Assembly: GCA_034925865.1 (NCBI GenBank)
Contig: JAYFRN010000035.1
Coordinates: 1-36,830 of the forward strand
Direction of reading: 5' to 3'
Source: Oscillospiraceae bacterium
GTDB taxonomy: Bacteria; Bacillota; Clostridia; Oscillospirales; SIG627
DNA length: 36,830 nucleotides
Position 1 is the stretch's first letter. Each line of letters starts with the position of its first letter. Shown one piece after another: positions 24,490 through 32,138 of the stretch. A model generated the notes under the pieces. The model had not been told where the DNA came from. It searched no databases and was given only the letters and a program-made list of their open reading frames with translations. A program made the translations under genes and the position numbers.

Positions 24490-26211
24490 TTAATCACTGT
24501 TTTCCGCGAAGTTGATATAGCCGTATCCGTCTTCCTCAAAAACATGAGCATATATTTTACCGTCTTGGGTATACAGCATATAATCCTCTTCGCCTATTTT
24601 TTCCTTTACAAGAGGGTTAAGCGACATATTTAAATTATCCCAATATAAAACAGAATCATATTGTGAAAGAATCTTGAAATTTTTATCCCAGCCGTGATAA
24701 TATGAATACCCGTTTGTCGGCAGAGGTACGACCGGGTAAGAAAGCTCTCCGCCGTTTGTATAGACCATTGCGCCGTAAAAAGCCCATTCGCTGGAAAATA
24801 CGCCGGTTACATGCTCGTGATACAAAAAGTTTTGTTCATCCAGCAGCGACGAATTTAGGTTTAATATACCTGTTTTCCCGCTGGCGGCGCCTGATTTTAC
24901 GGCTTTTTCGGTTTCTCTGAGTACAATTTTGTCAAGCTCATATGTTTTCATATAATCGTATGTTTCAGACGCGGCAGCTATTAAAGACACAAGCGAAAAA
25001 GCCGCGCATACAGCCGCAAAAGTTCTTCGTTTATTGCGAATAAGCATTCTGAATAATAAGTCAATAAGGACAGCGGCTCCGACAATGCTCGCCGCCGTTG
25101 AACGAAGCGAAAACCAAGGGTTCGCGATAATAAGAAACGGCGTGACCGGTGCAAGCATCGCAAGAAATCCGTATACAGCGGCTGTGAAATTTACATGCGG
25201 CCTGCTTTCTTTGCCGGAGACAGAAGCTTTTCGGAATTTTCTTGAAATACGGCAAAAATAATATATTAATAATGACATAGCAACGCATATCAACAGATAA
25301 AGCCATCCGTTTTCAGTTACGATCAATTTTATTCCTCTGATAAATCCCGTAAACAAAGTACGAATACCGCCTTTTATAAATGCGGCTCCGATCTGACGGG
25401 AGATATCGGGAAAGAAGGTTTTAAAATAATATGAGCTGGTCGGAAGGCATAGCTCCATACGTGCGGATATCGCGCCGCCGCCGGCAAAAGCGCGGGTAAA
25501 AGCAAAATAAACAGCCGCGTTTACAACCGATATCAAACCGAGATACGACGTCTTTATCTTTTTTAGCAAGAATATTAACGCGGTCATCAGCCACAGAGCA
25601 AGAGAAAGGATAAAAATCTGTTCATAAAAGGAAATTGATATCAGCTGTAATACGCATGCGGCAACAGCTGTGGTTGTTCTTTTTGTTTTTATGAAAACAA
25701 TAAAAAGATAAAGAGACAAAGAGGTATAAAACAGGCCGCTAACGATTCGTGAAGATGCCGAAAGCCAATATGTTGCCTCAAAATTAAGAGGCAGAAGCAA
25801 ATAAAAGAATATGAAAAGCTTTCCTGTTCCGAATAACCTAGAGAACGAAGCGTAAAACAGCATGCCCGATAATCCGAATAGAATAGAGTTGAGCAATACG
25901 CCAATGATCATATGATCAAATAGCGGGGCATATATGAACAGGTCGGCAATGACAGCAAGCGGCCTTGAAGCGAAAAGCCCTTCCTGAATGATCAGCTTCC
26001 AGTAATCTGTGGCCGACGCATAATTATGATATTGAATATAATCATCGAGAGTAAAAGCATATTCAAATCCGCAGTATAAAAATCTGAGGAAAGAGATAAA
26101 AATACAAAGGACGCAAAGACATAAAAATTCATGCGATCTGATAAAAACCGATAATTTCAAAACAAAGGCGCTTTTATTGCGTTTTACTCGAATATTCTTT
26201 TGTTCATCCAT
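24490..26211 (-). CDS. Polytopic membrane protein, GT-C glycosyltransferase-like
   Basis: 573 residues from the ATG at 26211, which overlaps the DUF5131 stop by one base (TGATG). About ten hydrophobic segments between 20 and 420 are followed by a soluble C-terminal domain of about 145 residues. The first external loop contains FTLDDYIQYHN, an acidic pair where GT-C lipid-sugar-dependent glycosyltransferases carry their catalytic Asp/Glu. This places it tentatively in the GT-C clan or a related membrane family; no close family is recognised. Its position next to a surface PIG-L deacetylase fits glycan synthesis or modification outside the membrane. Confidence 0.6.
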   Translation of the reverse strand: MDEQKNIRVKRNKSAFVLKLSVFIRSHEFLCLCVLCIFISFLRFLYCGFEYAFTLDDYIQYHNYASATDYWKLIIQEGLFASRPLAVIADLFIYAPLFDHMIIGVLLNSILFGLSGMLFYASFSRLFGTGKLFIFFYLLLPLNFEATYWLSASSRIVSGLFYTSLSLYLFIVFIKTKRTTTAVAACVLQLISISFYEQIFILSLALWLMTALIFLLKKIKTSYLGLISVVNAAVYFAFTRAFAGGGAISARMELCLPTSSYYFKTFFPDISRQIGAAFIKGGIRTLFTGFIRGIKLIVTENGWLYLLICVAMSLLIYYFCRISRKFRKASVSGKESRPHVNFTAAVYGFLAMLAPVTPFLIIANPWFSLRSTAASIVGAAVLIDLLFRMLIRNKRRTFAAVCAAFSLVSLIAAASETYDYMKTYELDKIVLRETEKAVKSGAASGKTGILNLNSSLLDEQNFLYHEHVTGVFSSEWAFYGAMVYTNGGELSYPVVPLPTNGYSYYHGWDKNFKILSQYDSVLYWDNLNMSLNPLVKEKIGEEDYMLYTQDGKIYAHVFEEDGYGYINFAENSD

Positions 26212-26957
26212 CAATTATATTCCTCAAACTTCCTTTGGAACGGAAAGCTGTCTATTCCGGCACGCCGTGCCTGTTCATGCTGTTTTATACGCGGAATATT
26301 GTAAACCGTTCCGTCTTTTTCAAATCTCGCGCCTGTCTGTTTAAACTTAAAACATATGCCTGTATCTTTACAGGATTCTTTTAATGCCAATATCCATGAA
26401 TAACGGCAAATACGAGCATCGTTCCCCGATTCCCCTCCGGCCGTAACACCGTAGAATTTATCAGAGATAAGTCCGTTAAGATCAATTCTCTCCAAAAGCG
26501 GTTCGCATATTATTTCTTTGTATTTGATAGGAAGTGAAGCAAAAAACGGAAGCCTTTCCTCCGCTCTTTTCTGATTTTCAACGGTACAGCATATGGTGAC
26601 ATTTTCGTATCCTTGTTTCCAATCGTCGGGAATGCATTCATAAAAACGCAAGATGCGTTTTGTTATGAATAAAAAATGCAGATCAGGGCGTGATCTGATC
26701 ATTTGCCAAGCTTCTCCGCGCCATCCATCGGCTTTATCAAGGAAAAAATCAGAAGAAAAACAAGTGAATACAAGCGTCCCGGGCTGGATTTTATAGCAGC
26801 CGTTTTTATCCTTGGCTGCCGGTTTATAAAAATCCGCGGTTTTTGCACAAACCGTTGCATCGCGTCCGTACCTCGCATCGCCGCGGTACACATAGCAATT
26901 GACGCAGCCTTCGCTGTATTTATCACAGCCGTGCCAGAGATTCCACATCACCGACAT
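26211..26957 (-). CDS. DUF5131 (phage Gp37/Gp68-type) Cys-cluster protein, radical SAM-like
   Basis: 248 residues. The N-terminus WNLWHGCDKYSEGCVNCY has the spaced cysteines (Cys11, Cys18, Cys21) of the DUF5131 family, probably an iron-sulfur site of radical SAM type. TCFSSDFF, LFITKR and TAGGESGNDARICRYSWI follow in the usual order. The family is often annotated as phage Gp37/Gp68 but is common in chromosomes; its reaction is unknown. It overlaps mnmA by 10 nt and the GT-C-like gene by 1, so translation is probably coupled. There is no phage context. Confidence 0.85.
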   Translation of the reverse strand: MSVMWNLWHGCDKYSEGCVNCYVYRGDARYGRDATVCAKTADFYKPAAKDKNGCYKIQPGTLVFTCFSSDFFLDKADGWRGEAWQMIRSRPDLHFLFITKRILRFYECIPDDWKQGYENVTICCTVENQKRAEERLPFFASLPIKYKEIICEPLLERIDLNGLISDKFYGVTAGGESGNDARICRYSWILALKESCKDTGICFKFKQTGARFEKDGTVYNIPRIKQHEQARRAGIDSFPFQRKFEEYN

Positions 26958-28000
26958 CCGGTGATTATCCCTCCCCCTATAACGACATCTCCGTCGTAAA
27001 GCACGATCGACTGCCCAGGCACGGCGGCTCTGACCGGCTCGTCAAAATCGACACGCATCTCATCAGATCCTGTGATATATGCCGTGACAGGCGTTTCCTG
27101 TTGTCCGTATCTTATTTTTGCCGTACTTTTTATGACACAGTCAGTAACCTTTGTCGCGATAAAATTTAATTTATTTGCCAATACCGTCCTTGAATACAGC
27201 TTTTCTTCAGAGCCAAGCGTGACCGTGTTCGCGCGCATATCCTTTGCGGTAACGTATACACGTTTTCCGAATCCGGTACCAAAGCCCTTTCTCTGCCCGA
27301 CGGTGAAATTGACAGCCCCCGGATGAGTGCCGATCTTGTTTCCATTTTCATCGATAAAACTTCCGCCTTTTTCGGTAAAGCCCGCGTATCGTTCAATAAA
27401 TGACGCATATCCCTCTCCGGAAATAAAGCAGATATCCTGGCTGTCCTTTTTGTCAGCGTTTTCAAATCCATTTTGAAATGCGATTTCGCGTATTTCCGGC
27501 TTAGTATATTCTCCTAGAGGAAAGCGAACAGAGGAAAGGATGTCCTGGGTCAGAGAATATAAGACATAACTCTGATCCTTTTTCCGATCCGCCGAACGCA
27601 GAAGCAGATACCTTCCTGATCCAAAATCATATCTGATTCTCGCATAATGCCCTGTCGCAAGAACATCACAGCCGGAAGCGCGCATAAAGCGTGTCAAAGC
27701 TCCGAATTTTACGCGCGGATTACATATTACGCACGGATTCGGAGTTTTTCCATCGAGATAATCACATACAAACGGCTTTATAACTTCTTTTTCAAACTCA
27801 TCCCTGACATCCAATACGCGAAAAGGTATGCCTATTCTCTCCGCGATCAAAGCGGCCGTATTTTCATCGGAAGCAAACTCAGAGTGAGGTTTATTATAAA
27901 GCCTGAGCATGACGCCTTCGACATCAAAGCCCTCGTTTTTAATTAAAAGAGCGGCGACGGCACTATCGACCCCGCCACTCATTGCTGCAACGTATTTCAT
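26948..28000 (-). CDS. mnmA: tRNA-specific 2-thiouridylase MnmA
   Basis: 350 residues, normal length. It activates U34 of Lys, Glu and Gln tRNAs with ATP and inserts sulfur at position 2. The PP-loop SGGVDS is at 8-13. The catalytic cysteine pair is Cys93 (NPCVICN) and Cys191 (DSQDICFI). DQSYVLYSL and VGQRKGFG are further family marks. The ribosome site is weak; it starts 12 nt after the LURP-one-like stop, so it may depend on coupling. It is part of the operon driven from 29182-29210. Confidence 0.96.
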   Translation of the reverse strand: MKYVAAMSGGVDSAVAALLIKNEGFDVEGVMLRLYNKPHSEFASDENTAALIAERIGIPFRVLDVRDEFEKEVIKPFVCDYLDGKTPNPCVICNPRVKFGALTRFMRASGCDVLATGHYARIRYDFGSGRYLLLRSADRKKDQSYVLYSLTQDILSSVRFPLGEYTKPEIREIAFQNGFENADKKDSQDICFISGEGYASFIERYAGFTEKGGSFIDENGNKIGTHPGAVNFTVGQRKGFGTGFGKRVYVTAKDMRANTVTLGSEEKLYSRTVLANKLNFIATKVTDCVIKSTAKIRYGQQETPVTAYITGSDEMRVDFDEPVRAAVPGQSIVLYDGDVVIGGGIITGCR

Positions 28001-28012
28001 AATATAATTAAT

Positions 28013-28489
28013 TTAATCCGAATTTCTTTTGACACACTCGTCGGCGGCGACGACAATCGCGGCAAGCAGCGCCGTATCCTCGTCCTTTTTCGATGTCATG
28101 CAAATATTGATTCCTGCGTCAAACCATTTCTTTTCCACCTTGCCGAAAGGTTTTTTGTCTTTATACACAGCGTAATCGAAACCAGCGCAGTCACCGATAA
28201 CGGTGAAATCCGCCGCGGGCGATTCAATTTTTATTTCATGGGCAAAAAATGAGAATTTTGAACTCACTGTACAAAATGGAGATCCACCGAACATAACCGT
28301 AAGCTTCGGTATTAAAGAAGGCTTTCCTTGAATAGCAATGACAGTTTCTCCTACCGCGTTCTTACCCTCAAAGCATATTCTTTTCTCTATATTTTCTTCA
28401 GTAAAAATGAAAACAGGCAAGCCGTTTCCATCGCAAAACACGATGTCTTCTTCCGGTACTATTCCGGAATTTTCTATATACAACGTCAT
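28013..28489 (-). CDS. LURP-one-related / YxjI-like protein
   Basis: 158 residues from the ATG at 28489, which overlaps the HD-protein stop (TGATG). The pattern of strands with KPSLIPKLTVMFGG, IESPAADFTVIGDCAGFDYAVYKD (quoted in part; residues about 92-115) and GKVEKKWFDAGINICMT is that of the LURP-one-related family, relatives of tubby with a beta-barrel around a hydrophobic helix (AALLAAIVVAADEC at the end). The function in bacteria is unknown. It is translationally coupled to the HD gene upstream. Confidence 0.7.
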   Translation of the reverse strand: MTLYIENSGIVPEEDIVFCDGNGLPVFIFTEENIEKRICFEGKNAVGETVIAIQGKPSLIPKLTVMFGGSPFCTVSSKFSFFAHEIKIESPAADFTVIGDCAGFDYAVYKDKKPFGKVEKKWFDAGINICMTSKKDEDTALLAAIVVAADECVKRNSD

Positions 28490-29151
28490 CAAATTATTTC
28501 CGCGTCGTTGATTATAAGTCTGAATCTTAATCCGAGATAATGCGCGGATTTACGGCAAAGAGTCATACGGTTGAGAAATATTTCAAAATAATCAATAACG
28601 GGGCAGTTAGACGTATCAATGTTCAATTTCAGAGTAACAGTCATTTTCTCGGTATCAACCGAAAGATCGGAATGATAAACAGCATAATTTACCCGGTCGT
28701 GTATATCGAAATGCAACAGATCGTTTTTCGCTCTGACGCGGGAGCGGCGAACATCGCTTTTGTCCGCAATTATAAGAGCCGCGGCAATCGGACTGACTGT
28801 CGTTGCGGTGCTTTCATCATGATTTCCGATGGCAGAAACGACCTCAGCCGTTTCCTCGGGGCTCATGCCGAGCTTTTCCAGAATCCGGAATGCCATACAG
28901 GCACCTGTCTGTGCGTGACCGTCACGGTTGACTACGTTGCCAAGGTCATGCATATATCCGGCAATACGAGCAAGCTCGCATGTTCTTTCGTCATATCCGA
29001 GAGCTTTCAGTATTTCAGATGATTCCTCCGCGGCTTTTATGACATGGGGAAACGAGTGCTCGGTATATCCCATCGCGAGCATATTCCTGTCGGCGAATTT
29101 AATATATGTGTTTATTTCTTCGTTATTTCTGACTGTTTCGTAAGTTACCGT
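28489..29151 (-). CDS. HD-domain phosphohydrolase with a probable ACG start
   Basis: 220 residues if started at ACG 29151; the first ATG in frame is at 29082 (197 residues). The HD domain shows GYMHDLGNVV (His-Asp), a downstream His in DGHAQTG and AIGNHDES, then ADKSDVRRSRVR and FDIHDRVNYAV, as in clostridial HD proteins of unknown substrate. Upstream of the ATG the same frame encodes VTYETVRNNEEINTYI, which looks like the real N-terminus of this family. At its head stands ACG, 7 nt after the ribosome site AGAGAGGT and about 23 nt from the expected transcript start. This is either a rare ACG initiation, or an ATG lost by mutation or sequence error. Confidence 0.85.
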   Translation of the reverse strand, partial: TVTYETVRNNEEINTYIKFADRNMLAMGYTEHSFPHVIKAAEESSEILKALGYDERTCELARIAGYMHDLGNVVNRDGHAQTGACMAFRILEKLGMSPEETAEVVSAIGNHDESTATTVSPIAAALIIADKSDVRRSRVRAKNDLLHFDIHDRVNYAVYHSDLSVDTEKMTVTLKLNIDTSNCPVIDYFEIFLNRMTLCRKSAHYLGLRFRLIINDAEII

Positions 29152-29181
29152 ATTCTCTACCTCTCTTTAATTTCTGAAATC

Positions 29182-29210
29182 ATTATAGCCGATACATAAT
29201 TGTTTGTCAA
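29182..29210 (-). promoter_or_regulatory. Perfect sigma-A promoter of the HD-to-comEC operon
   Basis: Minus strand: TTGACA (29210-29205), a 17-nt spacer, TATAAT (29187-29182). Expected start near 29174. The leader before the ACG at 29151 is only about 23 nt and contains the ribosome site, which supports the longer protein. Confidence 0.85.
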
Positions 29211-29432
29211 TATTTATAAATTACCGTTGAAATAAAGGATTAATGATGGTATCCTGATAAATGGCATACTATGATATTGAAAAGGCAGATCTTATAACAA
29301 AATTATATAACCTTACTGTAATAAAAGTTAATTCAAATGATATACCATACGAGTATAAAATTCGTATACAGGAACCTTTCATATAGCAGCTATTGTCAAT
29401 GTATAAATATTTAATAAAAGGACAGTAAAAAA

Positions 29433-30101
29433 ATGAAAATCGAACTACACGCGCACACCTCGGCGGTAAGCCGCTGCGCTCATTCAAAGCCTGATTTAAT
29501 GGTAAAAACATGTAAAGAAAGCGGTTACGACGCGGTAGTCGTGACTGAGCATTACAGCAATAGCCATCTTTCTCAATGTGTCGGTATGAGCTTTGACGAA
29601 ATGATTTCGGCATATATGCGGGGATATTACGAATCAAGAAATGAAGGTGAAAAAATCGGATTGAGGGTTTTCTTCGGTATTGAACTTTGCTGCGATCCGG
29701 GACCTAACGATTATCTGATATACGGAGCGGATGAGAAGTTCCTGCGCTCCGCGCCGGTTCTTCCCGAAATGCAGCTTACCGATATTATTAAAATTTTACC
29801 CGAAAGCGCTCTGGTTTATCAGGCTCATCCGTTCAGAGATAACATGAGAATAACGCCTCCCGAAAGGCTGTTCGGGATTGAAGTCTTCAATGGTAATCTC
29901 CGTCATAATTCACGCAATTCATTTGCGCGTTTATGGGCGGAAAAATACGGGCTTAATATGATATCCGGATCGGATTATCATGATTCCGGAGATCCGTTCT
30001 GCGGCGGAGCAGAGTTTTATGACAATATAAACAGCGAAGCGGAGCTCGTAACCGCTCTCAAAAGCGGAAAATACGAGCTGATCACCGACTCAAGAGCATA
30101 A
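29433..30101 (+). CDS. PHP-domain metal-dependent phosphoesterase
   Basis: 222 residues. The PHP metal cluster is visible: ELHAHTS (His6, His8), VVTEHYS, GIELCC, YQAHPFRD and GSDYHDSGD. PHP domains use two or three metals to hydrolyse phosphoesters; free-standing ones include histidinol-phosphate phosphatase and nucleases, and the substrate cannot be chosen from sequence alone. The ribosome site AAAGGA is 10 nt before the ATG. No clear promoter was found in the 220 nt between this gene and the divergent HD operon. No neighbour indicates a pathway. Confidence 0.88.
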   Translation: MKIELHAHTSAVSRCAHSKPDLMVKTCKESGYDAVVVTEHYSNSHLSQCVGMSFDEMISAYMRGYYESRNEGEKIGLRVFFGIELCCDPGPNDYLIYGADEKFLRSAPVLPEMQLTDIIKILPESALVYQAHPFRDNMRITPPERLFGIEVFNGNLRHNSRNSFARLWAEKYGLNMISGSDYHDSGDPFCGGAEFYDNINSEAELVTALKSGKYELITDSRA

Positions 30102-30145
30102 AATAAACCAATATTTAACATTTAATTAAAATCTCGTATAATATA

Positions 30146-30174
30146 TTGACATATAGTTTATGGTATGTTAAAAT
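30146..30174 (+). promoter_or_regulatory. Sigma-A-type promoter upstream of repeat C and the solute-binding protein
   Basis: TTGACA (30146-30151), a 17-nt spacer, TAAAAT (30169-30174). A GAGGT box follows at 30176-30180 but no start codon is in range, so it probably serves the distant gene at 30509 through a long leader. Confidence 0.6.
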
Positions 30175-30257
30175 CGAGGTAACATAAATAACATTTTTGA
30201 AGTTGGATAAAAAACACGGCGATTATTGCCGTTATATCAGATACAGACTTTTCTGTT

Positions 30258-30335
30258 TATTAACTCGGCATTTAAATAACTACCGCTAAAAGAGAAAAAA
30301 GGCTCTAGCATATTGGCTTTTCTCTCTTATTTAAT
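30258..30335 (-). repeat. Hairpin repeat, copy C (inverted)
   Basis: Read on the minus strand it matches copies A, B and D: AGAGAGAAAAG (30327-30317), loop, a complementary arm at 30301-30291, then TAGCGGTAGTTATTTAAATG and GAGTTAATAAACAGA. The stem keeps 11 pairs on the minus strand with one G-U; on the plus strand that pair is A-C. It lies 5' of the solute-binding protein, opposite in orientation to copy D at the 3' side. Confidence 0.8.
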
Positions 30336-30508
30336 AAAGATTATTTAAATACAGTTTAATAATAATACAATTATATTATTTCCATACAACAACACAGCGG
30401 CGATATACGCTGCGATACCATACATTTAATAGATCAGATTCTGATGAATTGACACAGGCTTTCAGAAATTCATACCGTACCCATAATATATTTTACAGGA
30501 GATACAAT

Positions 30509-31975
30509 ATGAAAAAGCAAATGCTCTGTTTACTTATCGCCTGCGCCATGATTTTCATGATTTTCTGTTCCTGTGCCCAGCAGCCTTCGCAGACATTAAC
30601 CGCAGGCACGAATGAGCTCACGGATATAGCCGCCTCCGACGATACAGCCGAGGCGGAGGTGACGCCGGATGTGCCAGATATCACCTTTGACGGTATGAAA
30701 TTCCGTGTGCTTGTCTATCAGGGATTAGATCCGACGCTAGATTCCCGTGATTTTTATACTGATGATTCATCAGCCGGCGAAATGATATACGAAGCGGTAA
30801 TGAACCGTGACGCATATATTGAAGAAAAATACAAGGTCGAGATTGAAGTGACCGGAGTGAAGGATGTCGTGGGCACGGCACGCAAAAGCATTTCTGCCGG
30901 CAGCGATGAATACGAAATGATCATGCCCTTTATTGATCAGGCGTTTTCGCTCGCGCAGGATAATCTGCTCATAGAGCTGCATAACGTCGATTATCTTGAT
31001 CTATCAAAACCATGGTGGGATAAAGCTATTGAACGCGATCTCGCCATCAACGGAAAGCTTTATTTTACAACCGGAAGCATTTCAGTAATGGATGAAGAAC
31101 TGAACATGGGTGTTGCTTTCAATAAAACGCTCGCGGCGAAAAACAACATAAATCCGTATCCTCTCGTTGAGGATAAAAAGTGGACATTCGACGCAATGTA
31201 CACTCTTTCAAAAGGTATTACACACGACGACAATGGCGACGGCAAATACGACACGCACGATACATGGGGAATAGGTCATTCTCTTGACTGCGCATATGAG
31301 ATGTTTTTCGGCGCCGGAGTTAAAATAGCCTCTATAAATGCGGAAGGAAAGCCTGAGCTTACCGTTAATTCTTCACGTGCTGTCGCAGTAATGGACAAGC
31401 TCTGTGAAATTTATCACGAGCCGAATGCCGTCGGAACCGTGGAACACTTCGGAGGCTGGGAAGCGCTGAACCAAATGATGGTCGACGGCAAAATTCTGTT
31501 TCGTCCGGCCAATATCTACAATCTGCGTCAGTATCTGCAGATGGTGGACGAATTCGGCATGCTGCCCATGCCGATGCTGGACGATGAGCAGGACAGCTAT
31601 TATCACATAGTCCTCACCAACGGATGCGCCGGCGTCTGTATCCCGTCGACAAACTCCGATTTGGAAATGACAGGTATTCTGCTTGAAGAGCTCAGCTATT
31701 ACGGAGGAAAAGTCGTCACGCCAAAATATTATGACAGCTATATTAAATATCGCGTGTCCACAGACGAGGACACAGGCAGAATGTTTGATATCATCTTTTC
31801 AACAAAGACATATGACATAGGAAAGGTTTTCGGATGGGGCAACATAATAAGCTCCGTTATTACCAAGACAATCGTTGCCGGGAGCGGCTTTGCGTCCAAC
31901 TATGAAGCCGTACAGTCATCGGCGCAAAAGGCTCTCGATACCACATATGAACAAATGGTGTCAATTAAAGACTGA
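30509..31975 (+). CDS. Extracellular solute-binding lipoprotein (ABC sugar-uptake type)
   Basis: 488 residues from ATG 30509, chosen for the AGGAG 8 nt upstream and the signal peptide MKKQMLCLLIACAMIFMIFC; Cys22 (CSC) is the likely lipid site. A short acidic linker precedes a domain of the family-1 solute-binding fold, with DEYEMIMPFIDQAFSLAQDN, KLYFTTGSISVMDEE, GVAFNKTLAAKNNINPYPL and a Trp/Tyr-rich core. Such proteins deliver oligosaccharides to ABC permeases. No permease or ATPase gene is beside it, so it is an orphan here. A six-hairpin glycosidase converges from the other side, which fits carbohydrate use. Confidence 0.85.
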   Translation: MKKQMLCLLIACAMIFMIFCSCAQQPSQTLTAGTNELTDIAASDDTAEAEVTPDVPDITFDGMKFRVLVYQGLDPTLDSRDFYTDDSSAGEMIYEAVMNRDAYIEEKYKVEIEVTGVKDVVGTARKSISAGSDEYEMIMPFIDQAFSLAQDNLLIELHNVDYLDLSKPWWDKAIERDLAINGKLYFTTGSISVMDEELNMGVAFNKTLAAKNNINPYPLVEDKKWTFDAMYTLSKGITHDDNGDGKYDTHDTWGIGHSLDCAYEMFFGAGVKIASINAEGKPELTVNSSRAVAVMDKLCEIYHEPNAVGTVEHFGGWEALNQMMVDGKILFRPANIYNLRQYLQMVDEFGMLPMPMLDDEQDSYYHIVLTNGCAGVCIPSTNSDLEMTGILLEELSYYGGKVVTPKYYDSYIKYRVSTDEDTGRMFDIIFSTKTYDIGKVFGWGNIISSVITKTIVAGSGFASNYEAVQSSAQKALDTTYEQMVSIKD

Positions 31976-32049
31976 ATAAAAGAAGCGCGGTCGCTTTTCG
32001 AGAAAAGCTCAGTAAAAGCTTCAATCCACTGTTTATTAAATAAATTATA

Positions 32050-32136
32050 TTTTTAAGAGAGAAAAGCTCATATACCAGAGTCTTTTCTCTCTTTAAGCGT
32101 AATTATTTAAATGCCGAGTTTATAATGCGGTATAGC
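32050..32136 (+). repeat. Hairpin repeat, copy D, between convergent genes
   Basis: Perfect 11-bp stem (32056-32066 with 32082-32092) extended by CTC/GAG past a bulged T; stem and loop are identical to copy B. The tail AAGCGTAATTATTTAAATGC, GAGTTTATAA, TGCGGTAT follows and ends within a few bases of the glycosidase stop codon. It could also act as a terminator for the solute-binding protein gene, since TTTAAG follows the stem. Confidence 0.85.
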
Positions 32137-32138
32137 TA

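Larger units (their letters stand above)
30102..30508. other. Long leader region with promoter and repeat copy C
   Basis: This 407-nt gap holds the promoter at 30146-30174, a small hairpin (ACGGC/GCCGT, about 30216-30232), the inverted repeat copy C and a further small dyad near 30399-30417. No gene with start signals was found. If transcription begins near 30181, the solute-binding protein mRNA has a leader of about 330 nt. Confidence 0.5.
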
